DNA of 64,000 bases, from assembly GCF_016808095.1 (NCBI RefSeq), contig NC_068970.1:25402501-25466500 (forward strand). The letters run 5' to 3'. The notes under the pieces are model-generated. The model saw only the letters and a list, made by a program, of their open reading frames with translations, made no database searches and was not told the origin of the DNA. The stretch's first letter is position 1, and each line of letters opens with the position of its first letter. Below, piece by piece: positions 22,321 through 34,272 of the stretch. The position numbers and the translations under genes were made by a program. The DNA comes from Vigna angularis (lineage: Eukaryota > Streptophyta > Magnoliopsida > Fabales > Fabaceae).

Positions 22321-22595
22321 AAAGGCAAGTGTTTCTGATTTTTTCAATTGGGGCTAGGATGACAGAGAAAATGTTGGAGTGAGAGAGATGAAAGAGAAAT
22401 GATTGAGAAGAATGAAAGAGGTGAGTAAGGGTTTGGGGTTTTTTTTTTTAATTTTGATAATGAAAATTATTAAAATACCCTTAACCTTAAAACTTAGAAT
22501 CCATGATACATAAGGGTATTTTTGTCTACTAAAATCCGGTACACATTGCTAAAATGTACCAACTGAAAAACAGGCGTACGGCGCGTTAGCAAACC

Positions 22596-22597
<2 letters not shown>

Positions 22598-22674
<77 letters not shown>
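22598..22674. repeat. (TA)n microsatellite
   Basis: About 77 bp of uninterrupted TA dinucleotides just outside the inverted-repeat element. Confidence 0.98.
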
Positions 22675-22675
<1 letters not shown>

Positions 22676-23970
22676 CTAATTAATTAAACATTATGAAAAA
22701 GGAAAAAAGAAAAAGAAAAGAGAAATACAAGAAAAACTAAAAAAAAGAGAGAGAAAGGATAAATATTGGCATGTAGTACTTTTATTTATCTTTTACCAGA
22801 CCTCTTATTTTTTTAACAATGAAATAAACTAAATCACTAATTTGAATTCAATATGATTTATGTTTCGAGTGTGGAGTCAAGGCTAATATTCACTGTCGTA
22901 TAAGTTGTAAAGGAATCTAAATGTTTGTCTTCACGCTGTTGTTTGTTTGTTTATCCCGTTTTATCTGGTGTAAGAGATTATATGCAAAAAGTAAATAAAG
23001 ATTTAACTACTTAAGTAATTAATACGTTTATTTTTCATCACTTATCTCATTAACTCACATATATTTATAAAATTCAGAATAGATTTTTTATTAACCATAA
23101 TGTAACTACAACTAAATTAATAATAATCATATTTTATCTTAAATTAATTAATATTAAAGATAATTTCTTCGTAAATTGATCGTTTTATCTTTATACTTAG
23201 TCATATAATCACAAAAAGTTACTCTAGTTATATTTGACCGTTTAGATCGTTCAGTAACTCTAGTCATATTTGATCGTCTAAATTCTTCGGTCATTATACG
23301 ATATAATTTCAAATCAAGAGTTCAATTGAGTGGACCAATGATTACCAAATTTTAATATGCTGATAAAAAAAAATAGATTTATAGTATAAAGAGAAGCATG
23401 GTCTACATTCTTCAGACACAAAAAAAAGTAGTAGCACGAAGAAAGAGAAGGGGAGACTAATGAAAGTAATAAGGGTGCTACAATTGGGATAGCAATTTTT
23501 ATTCTCCTAATATTCAGTTAAGGGAAAGAAATCATTTACCATGTTTATAATATCATATATTTTTATCGTGAGAGGTGTCTCTAACATCACCTTAGGCAAC
23601 AAATACAAAATTTCTGCTATATCCATAGTAATTAATTAACTTTTATCTAATTCTGCTATATTACTTTTATATTTTAATTATTTTAATTCTCACATATTTT
23701 TTTTTCCATATTCTTTTAGTTACATTTTATGTTCGTTCTTTATAAAATTCTTTATTTCTGATTTTCTTCCTTTTTCTTTGACGTTTTTTAAAGATTTAAG
23801 TTCTTTTAATCGTAGTCATTCTAATAAAATAAGTAAGGTCTACGTTGTTATGTATTTCAAAAATAAAAGTTATTTTATAAAAATAATCATAAAAATATTT
23901 TTCAATAAAATCAATAGAAAAATTAATTTTTGTATATCTCAAAGTTAATTTAATGGATATAGAATGAAGA
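22675..23970. other. Intergenic, no recognisable gene
   Basis: AT-rich DNA with no long frame, no element ends and no RNA gene I can recognise. Confidence 0.6.
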
Positions 23971-23973
23971 TCT

Positions 23974-24640
23974 CACTAGTACAAAAACAATGTATAACAT
24001 CACGCGTTTAACGTCCAACCACTGAATAGTCAACATGTAATATTTATTTCATTTGATACAAATGCATTTTATGTATGATTTTCGTTTGTTTTGACCGATT
24101 ATTTTCGTGTTTTTGTCATTCATAGGCGTATTCTGCTTTCTCTGTCACCGGTGACGACACTTTATTCCAACAAACTCACCTTTTGAATGTTAATTTTCGT
24201 TTTCGTTTTGAAGAACTTGTTTGTTGTTGTTGTTTGATTGAACTTGTTTATTGTTGTTTGTCTTGATACTACGTTCATAGTTCTTGCTTTATAAAATACC
24301 AAAAAATAAAATTTGTTGTTTTTCTGTTTTTCAGGTCTCGTAGAGTTGTAAAAATCACAATTAATTAAAAAAAACAAAAAAGGTGATTAACGTTGTATAT
24401 TAACAAAATTTGACATTAAGTTAACGTCGTATATTTACAAAATTCGACGTTAACTTAACGTCAAAATTTTTAAATTCGACGTTAACTTAACGTCAAATTT
24501 TTTAAATTCGACGTTAACTTAACGTCGAATCTTTTAAATTCTTTCGACGTCAATTTAACGTCTCTTAACATGACGTTGTTCGTGAATTTGTCGTTAAAAA
24601 TACAAAATTTTTGACGTTGTACGCGATTTTTGTAGTAGAG
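23974..24640. mobile_element. Small non-autonomous CACTA element, 667 bp, target duplication TCT
   Basis: It starts CACTAGTACAAAAAC and ends 'tttttgtagtagag', the complement of a diverged CTCTACTACAAAAA terminus. It is flanked by TCT at 23971-23973 and 24641-24643. The 3' half has four to five tandem copies of a 35-40 bp unit with 'ttcgacgttaacttaacgtc', typical subterminal arrays. The open frame on the minus strand over 24162-24377 is not a gene. The left end shares 'acgcgttYaacgtccaacca' with the terminus near 39021. Confidence 0.88.
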
Positions 24641-24968
24641 TCTATTGATAATCCTTGTCTAAAAGATACTTGAACAACGTTTTATTTGTATTTTTTAAAT
24701 AACATAAGTTTCAATTACCAAACTTAAATGAAATATTTTCCATAAATATATTCTATATTATTTATTTCCCTTTTTATTTTATATTATTTTTTTATTTCTT
24801 CTTTCCGTCCAATAATTCTTTCATTTCTTTATATCACTTTAGAATCCAAACATACTTCATGCACGTGCATGTATTCTCCTAGTCTCAGTCATAATTTCAT
24901 CTGCAACAAACTTAGCATAAAAGTTTTGACTTTTTTGTTAAATTTAACATTTTACTTAATATTTTTTT

Positions 24969-26871
24969 GGTTTAATGTTTCGGTAGATCCCTATTTTCGT
25001 CCAGAATCTCAAATAGGTGTCTTTATTTTTCGGCGTTTCAATTGAGTCCTTATTTTATGAAAATTGCATCAATTAGACCTTTACCGTTAAATTGGACTTA
25101 ACAACATTAATGTAGACTTGATGTGGCACGATGAATTGTCTTTTCTACTAACATGACTGAATAATATGGATTTGGGTTATTTTAAAATTAAATTATTTGA
25201 TTTTTAATTTTTTCTCTATCCTCATATGTTTCTCTCTCTTCTCTCTCATTCACCACCAGAAATTGAAAAAAGAAAATAATTATTACATCTCTAAAAATAA
25301 TTACAACAAAAAAATATGGTAAAACTCGAAAGATTCTATTAGATTTTGATATCCATTTTTTCTTTCCAAAAATTCTTCTTCACCATCACCGTTCCAACTC
25401 CCCTCCAACATCAGACACAACCAATCTTCATCTTCATCATCACAACTTCATATTCCATTTTCCATTTCTCCTCTATTATTCTCCATGGGCATCAATCATT
25501 GTTGTCTTTTTCATCATGATTTTTCACAAACACAAATAGATACTCCCCTATAGTTCTAATCTTCTTCTCTTCCCATTCATTAATTTCAACCCAATATTAA
25601 TGGTTTTACTATGATTGATCATATTTACTGTTCATATTTTCCTTCCTCACCGTTAATAGCCCCTTCATCACCTAAACATTCCTTTTCAATGCTAGAAAAC
25701 TCACCCCCATTCACAGCAACCGCACCGCATCCCTCCTCACTTCTCAAACCCCCAACATCTTCCCCAACCTCCTTCGCTTGCTCTGAACCTCGAACTGCGC
25801 TCCAACTTTCTTGCATAGGAGATAAACTCAGTGCCATGTTGTTGCTTTCATTCGTGCCCGTTTGAAAAAGATCAATTTTTTCTCGACAAAAATCAACCTA
25901 TTCTGAAAAAAAGGAAACCAAAAAACATGTTAATATGATCAAAGAGTAAAATCACACAAAGGGCAAACATAAGAGTGCCAATGGCCAGTGGCCACCTCAA
26001 ATCGCCGCTGAAATGGCGGTGGTGCTGTAGAGGGGAAAAATGTCGGTGACATGGAGGAGGACTAGTGTGGTCGCGGCTGAAGCCCCGAACGGCGCAGTGT
26101 TGTCTTCGGTGGAGGCTACGTATGGATCCCGATTTGGGGCTTAGTAGAAGAAAAATGGAATGGTGTCGCCGGCAACGGGCTCGACGCAATAATGGACATA
26201 GCCGATGGAAGCTGGTGCGATTGTTGGAGGCGATTCAACTGGTAGTGCTTCAGGTGAAGGGTATGGCTCGCATATTGGAGAAAGGAGGCACGCGTGCTTG
26301 ATGAGGAAGAAGGCATCATGAGAAGAGAATGTCGTCAGAGGCTTATCTGGCTACGAGTTGGTGACAAATCAAGAGAAAACTATGAGCAATTTTTTTAGTT
26401 GCAGACATCAATTTCAATGCAGTTTCAATCTATTTCGTTTCCAAACCCTAATTGCAAGTCTTGCTTACAGTTGTTCTTGAGGTAAAGTTGAAATCGAAAA
26501 TTGCTTAAGCACTAATCAAATAAACTTTTTATTAAGAACTTATTTTAGAAGAAAATAAAAAGTCAAATAATTTAAACTTTCATTAACTGAAGATGGATGC
26601 AGAGAAGATAGAAAATAAAATAATTTTAAAATAATTTAAACTTTCAAATAATTGTAAAATAACCCAAATCCACATCATTCAGCCACGTCACTTAAAAAGA
26701 CAGCCTACTATGTCACGTCAAGTATACATTAACGTTGTTAGGTCTAATTTAACGGTAAGGGTCTAATTGATACAATTTTTCACAAAATAAAGACTCAATT
26801 AAAACGTCGAAAAAGAAGGGGACCTATTTGAGATTCTGAATAAAAATAGGAACTTATCGAAACATTAAACC
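24969..26871. mobile_element. Mutator-like element, 1903 bp, 9-bp target duplication TATTTTTTT
   Basis: The ends GGTTTAATGTTTCG and its complement are flanked by TATTTTTTT (24960-24968, 26872-26880). The inverted repeats are about 165 bp at around 85 percent identity; they read 'gaatctcaaatagg' and 'ttaccgttaaatt' on both sides. There is no MURA transposase. The interior is clearly richer in GC and CT than its surroundings over 25600-26320 and contains several short frames on both strands (25611-25865 plus, 25893-26189 minus), none of which I can name. It has the form of a Pack-MULE that carries a host fragment, but the source is unknown. Because the duplication is A/T only, it is weaker proof than at 19735. 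Confidence 0.88.
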
Positions 26872-26881
26872 TATTTTTTTT

Positions 26882-29800
26882 TTCATGTAGAAATAGAACT
26901 TGGCGAATACCTTTTAATCATCATATTTTGATTAGTGACTTGGTGTGCAAGTTAATGAAGAAAAGTGGAGTTGTTGGGAGGTATTGGAGAAGAATTTGTT
27001 GAGTCAACATTGAAGTACTCAGAATAACTATAAATCTAAAAAAGTTGGAATATTTTAGAAAATATGAAACTTGAAGACTATTTTTTTTGTCATTATATAT
27101 ATAAGCTCTTTAAATATAGATATGAGATTATTTACTAAATTATTAATTGAATATATGCATGGTGGCATTATAATACTCATGTAAATGTAATCTATTACTT
27201 GTTAATATTTTAGTCTTTTGAGCTATTATGGAGGTACAACATAATAATATAACATTATACAGTATTTTTTTAACCTTATAAAAAGGGTTAGGACATTCCA
27301 AATGTCGTGTTATATTTATTGTTCATTTAAACAGAATTTTCGACTATGAAAAAGCTGACTAGATATCTCAACCCACACGAGGTTAAATTATAAGAAAATA
27401 TATATAACAACTAATTTTAAAGGAAAAAATAAAGTAGTCACTATAGTAACTAATTTAAATAACAATTTATAAATTAAAAATTATTAATATTTATAATAAT
27501 ATCAATTATAAATAAAAAATTATAATTAATTTATAAATTAGATCTCTAATATTTATTATCAAGATTTTAACTACTAATTAGTGATAGTTGATATTGACAC
27601 CGTTATTTAAATTCACATTAATTGCATTTCATTTTATGACATTGTTAGTTGAATTTCCTGTCAACTTTTTTATCTAAAGATTTTTCAATTAATGTTGGCA
27701 AAAAATATCATAAGTAATGTTGACCAAACACTTTTTTTAATCAACATATTTAAAAGAAAAACTCTAACGAACTATATTAACCAAGAATAACAATTGTATC
27801 AATAATAATAACAACAATCATATCAATCGAATAAATCCAGTTTACATTCATAAAGTCTTCCAAATATTGATAGAAAAAAATTCTAGCTAATACCAAATGA
27901 CAAATAATAGTGGTTTACAATAATAACAAAAAATATTCTAATAATTTAAATAAATAAAAAAGTTCTATATGAACATCAATAAAAGATTTTGACATCGAAC
28001 AAAATGTAACATAATCAAATAAATAACATTCAGTTCAAAAATATGAAAAGTGTACATAAATTTTAAAATATAATTTTTTTTAAATTCTTACTTTTTAAAT
28101 ATAATTTAAAATTCTGTACTTTTAAATTTAATTACTTTCATAAAATTATATAATTTTAATTTCTTTTTAAATTTATGGATTCGAGAGACTTCTTGTCAAT
28201 TGAAATACTAGGGTTGAAGCAATACATGATTCATAAATATACTAAATTCCAATCAGCTTATAGAATGCTTGATTCTTATTACCTTCATAATTATAAAACC
28301 ATTTTAACATTTCGTTGCAGAAAGGCCAATTATTCCACTCGTCACAGGATAAGTCAGCTGGAATTAATTCTTTCTCGGACTATTTGGTATGCGAAAAAAG
28401 GGGAAAAAATATCAGTGATTTGATACATTGAAAATGTACAAATCTTTTAGAAAAGCTAATGGGTTTCGCTTTAAATAATTTTTTGTATTTACTCATCCAT
28501 TTTTAATGAATTACTTGTTTGTAATTTTAGAGCTGTAAGTAAATAAGATCAAGTTGGAGTTTAATGTTTTACAAGATAAAATAGTGTCATTGTCATGAAC
28601 TTTCTTTTTCTAAGTCCGACTTAACATTTATGAAAGTATGATTTGATTTATAAATTTGTTTAAAAGTTTGTTTTATTGTATACATATAAATTAGTGGATA
28701 AAAATATAATTACTTTAATAAAGGTCTATTAATAATACTTTTTTTTTCATATTCTTTTTTGCTATATTATTACTGAAAACAAAAAATTAAGTGGTGACTT
28801 ACTGTATAATAGTTATACGTGACAAGCCAGTTTTTAGAGAAAAGGATGGAACCAAACAAGCAAAGTGCTCGAAAGTCAAAGATTGAGACCTAGGAACTTT
28901 CAAAGCACCTAAACAAGTTTCTGAATTTCACACGCCTCTTTTCACCATCCACTGCAAGTTAATTTGTTTAATGACATTTAATCATATTTAAAAGAGTAGA
29001 AAAAAATATTTGACTAAATTGTTTGTCATTAATATCAACAAAAACTCAGTTATAAAGTTCTTTGATCTTAGATAGTAACATTAATTGAAGTTAGCATTGA
29101 TTGGTTATATATATGTATGTATATGCTAATATATGTTAGCCTAACTTAAGAGGGTTAATGTGTACTAAGATTTAGTTTGCTCGCGTTGTATTTTTCATCA
29201 ACCATCACAACTAGCGGTTAATAAAGTGAGAAATATATATTATATGATTTTAAAATTAGGAAATCAAAATAAAAATAAAACTTGAAACACTTCTAGAGAC
29301 TAATATTTAACTCACAATTTAACATTATTATTATGAGCAACATAATTATTGGTTGATGTTATTTGAAGTAATGCTAAGTGCAATTCTCGTTTGTAACATA
29401 CTAATATTAATATTAGAATCTTCGGAATTAGTAATTCTTGCAAGGAATGTCAAAAGACATTTTTTTATGTAAATGCTCCATATCTACCTTTACACCATCA
29501 TTTAATTTCTTTTTTCGTTTGATAGAAGAATACAATAAAAGTGAATTTTATAAAGTTAGGAGTCCCACATAAAAAAGTTTTACTTTGATGTTTACCATTT
29601 TTGGTTATAAAAAGTGTAATGTTTTTCTAATAAAATGTATCAAAAGTACTTCTTTTATTACTTTAATCTTTTTAGAAAAACAGTTTTTTTTTTAAGATTT
29701 TCTCATTAGTGGTGTTTTTTTGGAAGAAAAGTGATAGTATTTTCTCTTTCAGCTTTTAAAAAATATTTTTAATAAATTATATTATTTACTACTTTTAATT

Positions 29801-32800
29801 TAGTTTTCAATTAAGTTATTTCACTAGTTAAAAAGTTTGATAATCATTTTATCATATCACATTTTAGTATTGGCTTGATATTTTGTTCCATAACGACAAA
29901 TTGTGGCCTAATATGAAACTTTTTTCACTTCCATTTGTGAGACATTATAAAAGCTTAAGAAATTTGGCAAAATCCAAATTGGTAACCTTCAACTTTGCTA
30001 TTGGGAAAACGTTAGGAAAGTCCTCGTCATCAATTTGTGTACACACTAGGCAATCTTTTAACACCTAACATTACAAGTTCATATTACCTTTCCACGTTAG
30101 CTTTATCTACTCACTTCACAAACTAACTTCTCACAAATGTCTTTTCAAAAATATTTATTTTTATTTCCAACATCCTAACTAAGACATCAGAGTATCGGTA
30201 ATATTTGTCTGGATATATGTTTTATATTTGTTAATAAAATAATAAATTAATTGGTGACTAAGAAGAACGTGAAGATTAAACTATGGAGGACCTAGTCATG
30301 ATGAGGATAAACAGTCCTTCTTAAGCTTGAATCAATGAGGTAAAAGAAAACTTAGTTAAATATATTGAGATCACACTATTATGAGTTTACATAATTCTTA
30401 TACCTGAAATCAATATTAAGGTGAGAAAATGTAATTAAACATGAATATTGAGAGATAAAAAGAAGAAATGTTCACCTTCAATATACATTTATATATTTAG
30501 TGGGTGTTTCAATCTTCCCAATAAGAGTTTTGAGGTTTTCCTTTCACAATTATTAGTTGGGATAGTTACCTATCAATTTATTACTGTAGTGATAATGTTC
30601 TCTGTTGAGAATCAGGAGTGCAAACATACGTGTCATCTTATCTATGAAGAAAGTTACGTGTCATTGACAGTAGTTTTTTACACACTTACTATACAACATC
30701 ACATATAACAAAAAAAACATCACATGTAAACGCTAATAACAAAAAAACATCACATGCAAATATTATAACATTTTGAAATAATGGAGGAAATAAATAGGTG
30801 GTAACCCATTATTTAAAAATGTAATAAAATGAGAAATTAAGTAAGTTTATATATTTAGAAAATGAGTATAAATTATAAAAGTTAAAGGGCATGCAGGTGA
30901 GAGAGAGAAAAGAAGGGTGAAATAGGGAAGGGGATAGGGCACAGACAGAAATGGTGGAAGCCATTTATGGCCACAAGCACGCAGCCTTTCATGCATTCGA
31001 ATAGCCGCATATAGTTACCTTCATGTTCCCACCATTTTCTTGCCTCTCACTTTGCTTCATCTTTCTTTTTTATTATTTTGGTCAAATTTTTTCCATTTCA
31101 ATATTCCATCTTCAATAAATAATCTCATTCTATACTATTTCCCCTCCTCCACTTATGGAGCTATCCATCTTACTCCACAATCTTAATCACCTGCTCTCCA
31201 CGCAAAACATTACTCTTTACTATAATATCTATAATCTAATAGTCAAACATATATATTATTCTTACTTTTAATATTCATTATTCCAAATGAATGTAGTCAA
31301 TATTTTCCATGTTTCCAACTGGCCATGGATACAAATTGAAATCAATATCTTAAATTATTTTTACTGCTAATATTCAATCTTATCTAATCTATGTATTCAC
31401 TATATTTAATGTGTCCAACCGTCCATGCATGGACACTACTCATTAAAGTAAAAAATGTATAGTTTTCATTCATGGAAAGATAAGTATTGATGTCTTCTTA
31501 TCTTATCGTTTGATACATAATGCGAATTTTTTTGGGAAGATAGTTTTAAAAATTATTATAAAAAATATTTATGGTAGGCACATGCATATATTTTAACTAT
31601 TATTTGATCGCGATTAAGAGTCTTTTCTACCCAAATTGTGTTGCTAATTAGAGGAGGCTAGAATATATATCAGACACATATGAACCCCGAACAAAAAACT
31701 AGAGTTGATATATATCATATATACATTCAATCTGATCTTAACAAGTTAAGTTTGAATGATTTTCGTGTTTATAAATTATTCATTTCCTATCCATTTGCAT
31801 TCTAATATTAATATATAATTATATTAGGATATAGTTGAGTGACATGCAGGAACCCTGAAATAGATGTGTATAAGACTATGTTCTTCCTCACACCTTCACC
31901 CCCTCACATATTTACTTTCATTTAAATATTTTTTTCCCTTATAAAGTGGACTTCACTTTCCTAATATGCACATGTTATATTATCTTATACCTTTTTTTTA
32001 TTTGAATTCTTTAACAAGTTGTAATTGACTATCCAAAATTAGCTTCGAATATATAAATTCAAAATCTGAATACGCTTTTAATTAATGTGTATATCTAATG
32101 TATCTTTTATAACTTATTATCTGCTTAATGATTCAACAAGTAATAACTAAATAAGAGAAACGAATTAACTTAATTTCTTATCTCTTCATCAATCACTTTT
32201 AATATTTTTACTTCGAACTTAAATTTAAATATTTATTAAAATAAATTATTAAGATTTATCATAACAATATATCACATTATAACTTATTTATCATAAATCT
32301 CATATATAGTATGTATATTTAATCATAAGATAACTTATATATTTAAAAATATTTATTATTCTAAAGTTTAATATTATATAAACATGTATTTCTTACAATG
32401 AAAAAATTAAAATATTAGTTTATTATTATATTTATAAGCGATTTTGTATAAACTTAAAACACCACACAAACAAGTGCACTGGTAAAGGTATTAATTTTAA
32501 ATAATTGATAGCATCTAATATTTATGACCAGGTAAATAAAAATAAAAATAAACCATTGATATTTAATTATAAATTAGAATACAACTGTTAACTTCGTGTT
32601 TAATATGACACATTTAAAACATAACATTTGTAATATAAACACTAGGTTTTATTAGGAAATTAAATATTTATTGCATGCATAATATATAAAGTAGGGAATG
32701 TATTTTCTTTTAGTAAAGTTTTCGTTTTCATTTAATTAAAATCAACCCTACAAATTGTTGCCAACAACACGAAAAAGGAAAAAGAAAAAAAGAACCAAGT

Positions 32801-33600
32801 GTGTATCTAGGTAACCATTCAACTATAACTCATTCAATATCAACAAAACACTCTCATTGCTTACATTTATGTATTGAAAATGTTAAACTTCCATTTAATG
32901 CAAATAAAAACAAGCACCGTAACTTTATCTCAACTTTATTTAGTTTATGAAAAAAAAAAGAAATAACTCCTAAAATCATATACATGAAACCAACATTTCC
33001 CCCTTTGGTTCACCAAATAAATTAATTGAAACATCTCTCGTATTTCTTGAGTAAATACTAAACATGTCATTTTCCATTTATTCCTTCAACTTGACCCCTT
33101 TCTATTATTTTAATATTTGACAGTACTTTTAAATATTCAATTAAATATAAATTATTAACATTAATGACATCATCTAATTTTATCTCTTTTACTCTTTTCG
33201 ATCACACTTTTATGTTCGCATCGTAACTTTTTCAGTCTTCTCTTTATATTTGAGCTTGCTCTTAATTTAAATATATTCAGAAGACCAGCATTAAATGTAA
33301 GCTTTAAAATATGTTTTTAAATATCATAAGAGTTTAAAAATATGTTATAAATTGATAACATATATGTTAATAGCTTAATTGATATAAAAATTAAATTTGG
33401 AAGCTTATATAATTTTATTAGTTTTAAGAGGTGTATATGATTTGTGTTGAGAAAGGAAATCGAGAATAAGAAAAGAAAAGAAAAGAAAAACTACAGTACA
33501 TTATCGGGGCGTCGCGGCTCACTTGACTGAAACGCGTAATGTTTTTGTAACAACCACCGAACAAGAACCTAAATAAAACACGAACAAGAGTGGTCCCCAC
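26882..33600. other. Intergenic, no supported gene
   Basis: About 6.7 kb of AT-rich DNA. Short frames at 28175-28423, 29883-30068 and 30448-30708 have no recognisable domain, and their composition fits chance. A purine-rich stretch with GAGA repeats at 30890-30960, followed by GC-richer sequence to 31020, stands out but shows no coding. No element termini were found. Confidence 0.55.
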
Positions 33601-33687
33601 AATCATTCCGTACTATGGGCAAGACTGAAGGTGACTTCACTCCTCCTGAGTTACCAACTTCAATTTGCTTCCTTTCCATTCTTCCTC

Positions 33688-33696
33688 TTTATATAC
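33688..33696 (+). promoter_or_regulatory. Probable TATA box of the gene at 33780
   Basis: 'tttatatac' lies about 85 bp before the chosen ATG, followed by a CT-rich leader, as is common in plant promoters. Confidence 0.6.
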
Positions 33697-33779
33697 TGCC
33701 ACCCTCTTCGCATTCACCCACTCAACCTTCTTCTCTTCTCTTCTGTTTTCTTCCTCACGCACATGAGAGTGGGAACCAC

Positions 33780-34272
33780 ATGATGGAAAGCCCAGATATT
33801 TCGCCGCCGCATGTCGACGCATCTCGACCGTCCCTTGGCTTCCCCTTGGGCACTGCCCTTCTCTTGATCATCATCTTCACCCTCAGTGGCGTCCTCTCTT
33901 GCTGCTACCACTGGGACAGGATCCGTTCCCTTCGTCAATCATTCTCTCATTCCGATCCCCAAATGCATTCCTCCGATCCCACCAAATCTAAACACTCCAC
34001 GGTACCTATCTATATATCCTCTTACCAAATTCCTTTTCATTACCAAAGTATGCTTTTTTTTTTCTTACAGTTTTTGTTTTCGTTAGGAATTGCGGCAGAA
34101 CAGGGGACCGAGCTTGCCAGTGTTGATGCCGGGGGATGACGTGCCCAGGTTCATAGCCATGCCGTGTCCGTGCCAGCCTTCAAGGCCGGACAACGTTGTT
34201 GTCACAGTGGAATTGGAGAAGCAGAAGCGGCTGCCCAAACCGCCGCAGCTACCGATCCCTTTGTATTTATAA
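33780..34272 (+). CDS. Small single-pass membrane protein ('hydroxyproline-rich glycoprotein family'), 135 residues, 2 exons
   Basis: Exon 1 is 33780-34001 and exon 2 is 34087-34272, with an 85-bp GT-AG intron in phase 0. The N-terminus is Pro/Ser-rich, with one hydrophobic segment at about residues 21-43 ('GTALLLIIIFTLSGVLS'), then a His/Ser-rich part. A conserved C-terminal block 'LPVLMPGDDVPRFIAMPCPC' is at 84-103, followed by a Pro-rich tail. Plant databases label this family hydroxyproline-rich glycoprotein family protein; its function is unknown to me. Start choice: two adjacent ATGs (33780, 33783) follow the leader. The frame is open upstream to 33615, but that part lies before or in the leader and beyond the TATA box. 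No disruption is seen, and the gene appears to be a functional host gene. Its 3' untranslated region likely reaches about 34600. Confidence 0.8.

Larger units (their letters stand above)
21692..22520. mobile_element. Element with about 200-bp inverted repeats (Mutator-like or foldback)
   Basis: The left arm (about 21692-21895) and right arm (about 22322-22520) are inverted copies at roughly 85 percent identity. They run from 'catggattctaag' through the 'aaacccttactca' segment to 'ccccaattgaaaaaatYag'. The centre holds a tandem duplication and a short coding-like segment. I could not define exact ends or a target duplication. Long arms favour a Mutator-like family. Confidence 0.65.

Noticed and set aside
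28175..28423. 82-residue frame on the plus strand
   Set aside because: No domain or neighbour support; size and composition fit chance in AT-rich DNA.
33615..33779. N-terminal extension of the membrane-protein gene to 33615
   Set aside because: It would place the start upstream of the TATA box and CT-rich leader; the ATG pair at 33780/33783 fits better.
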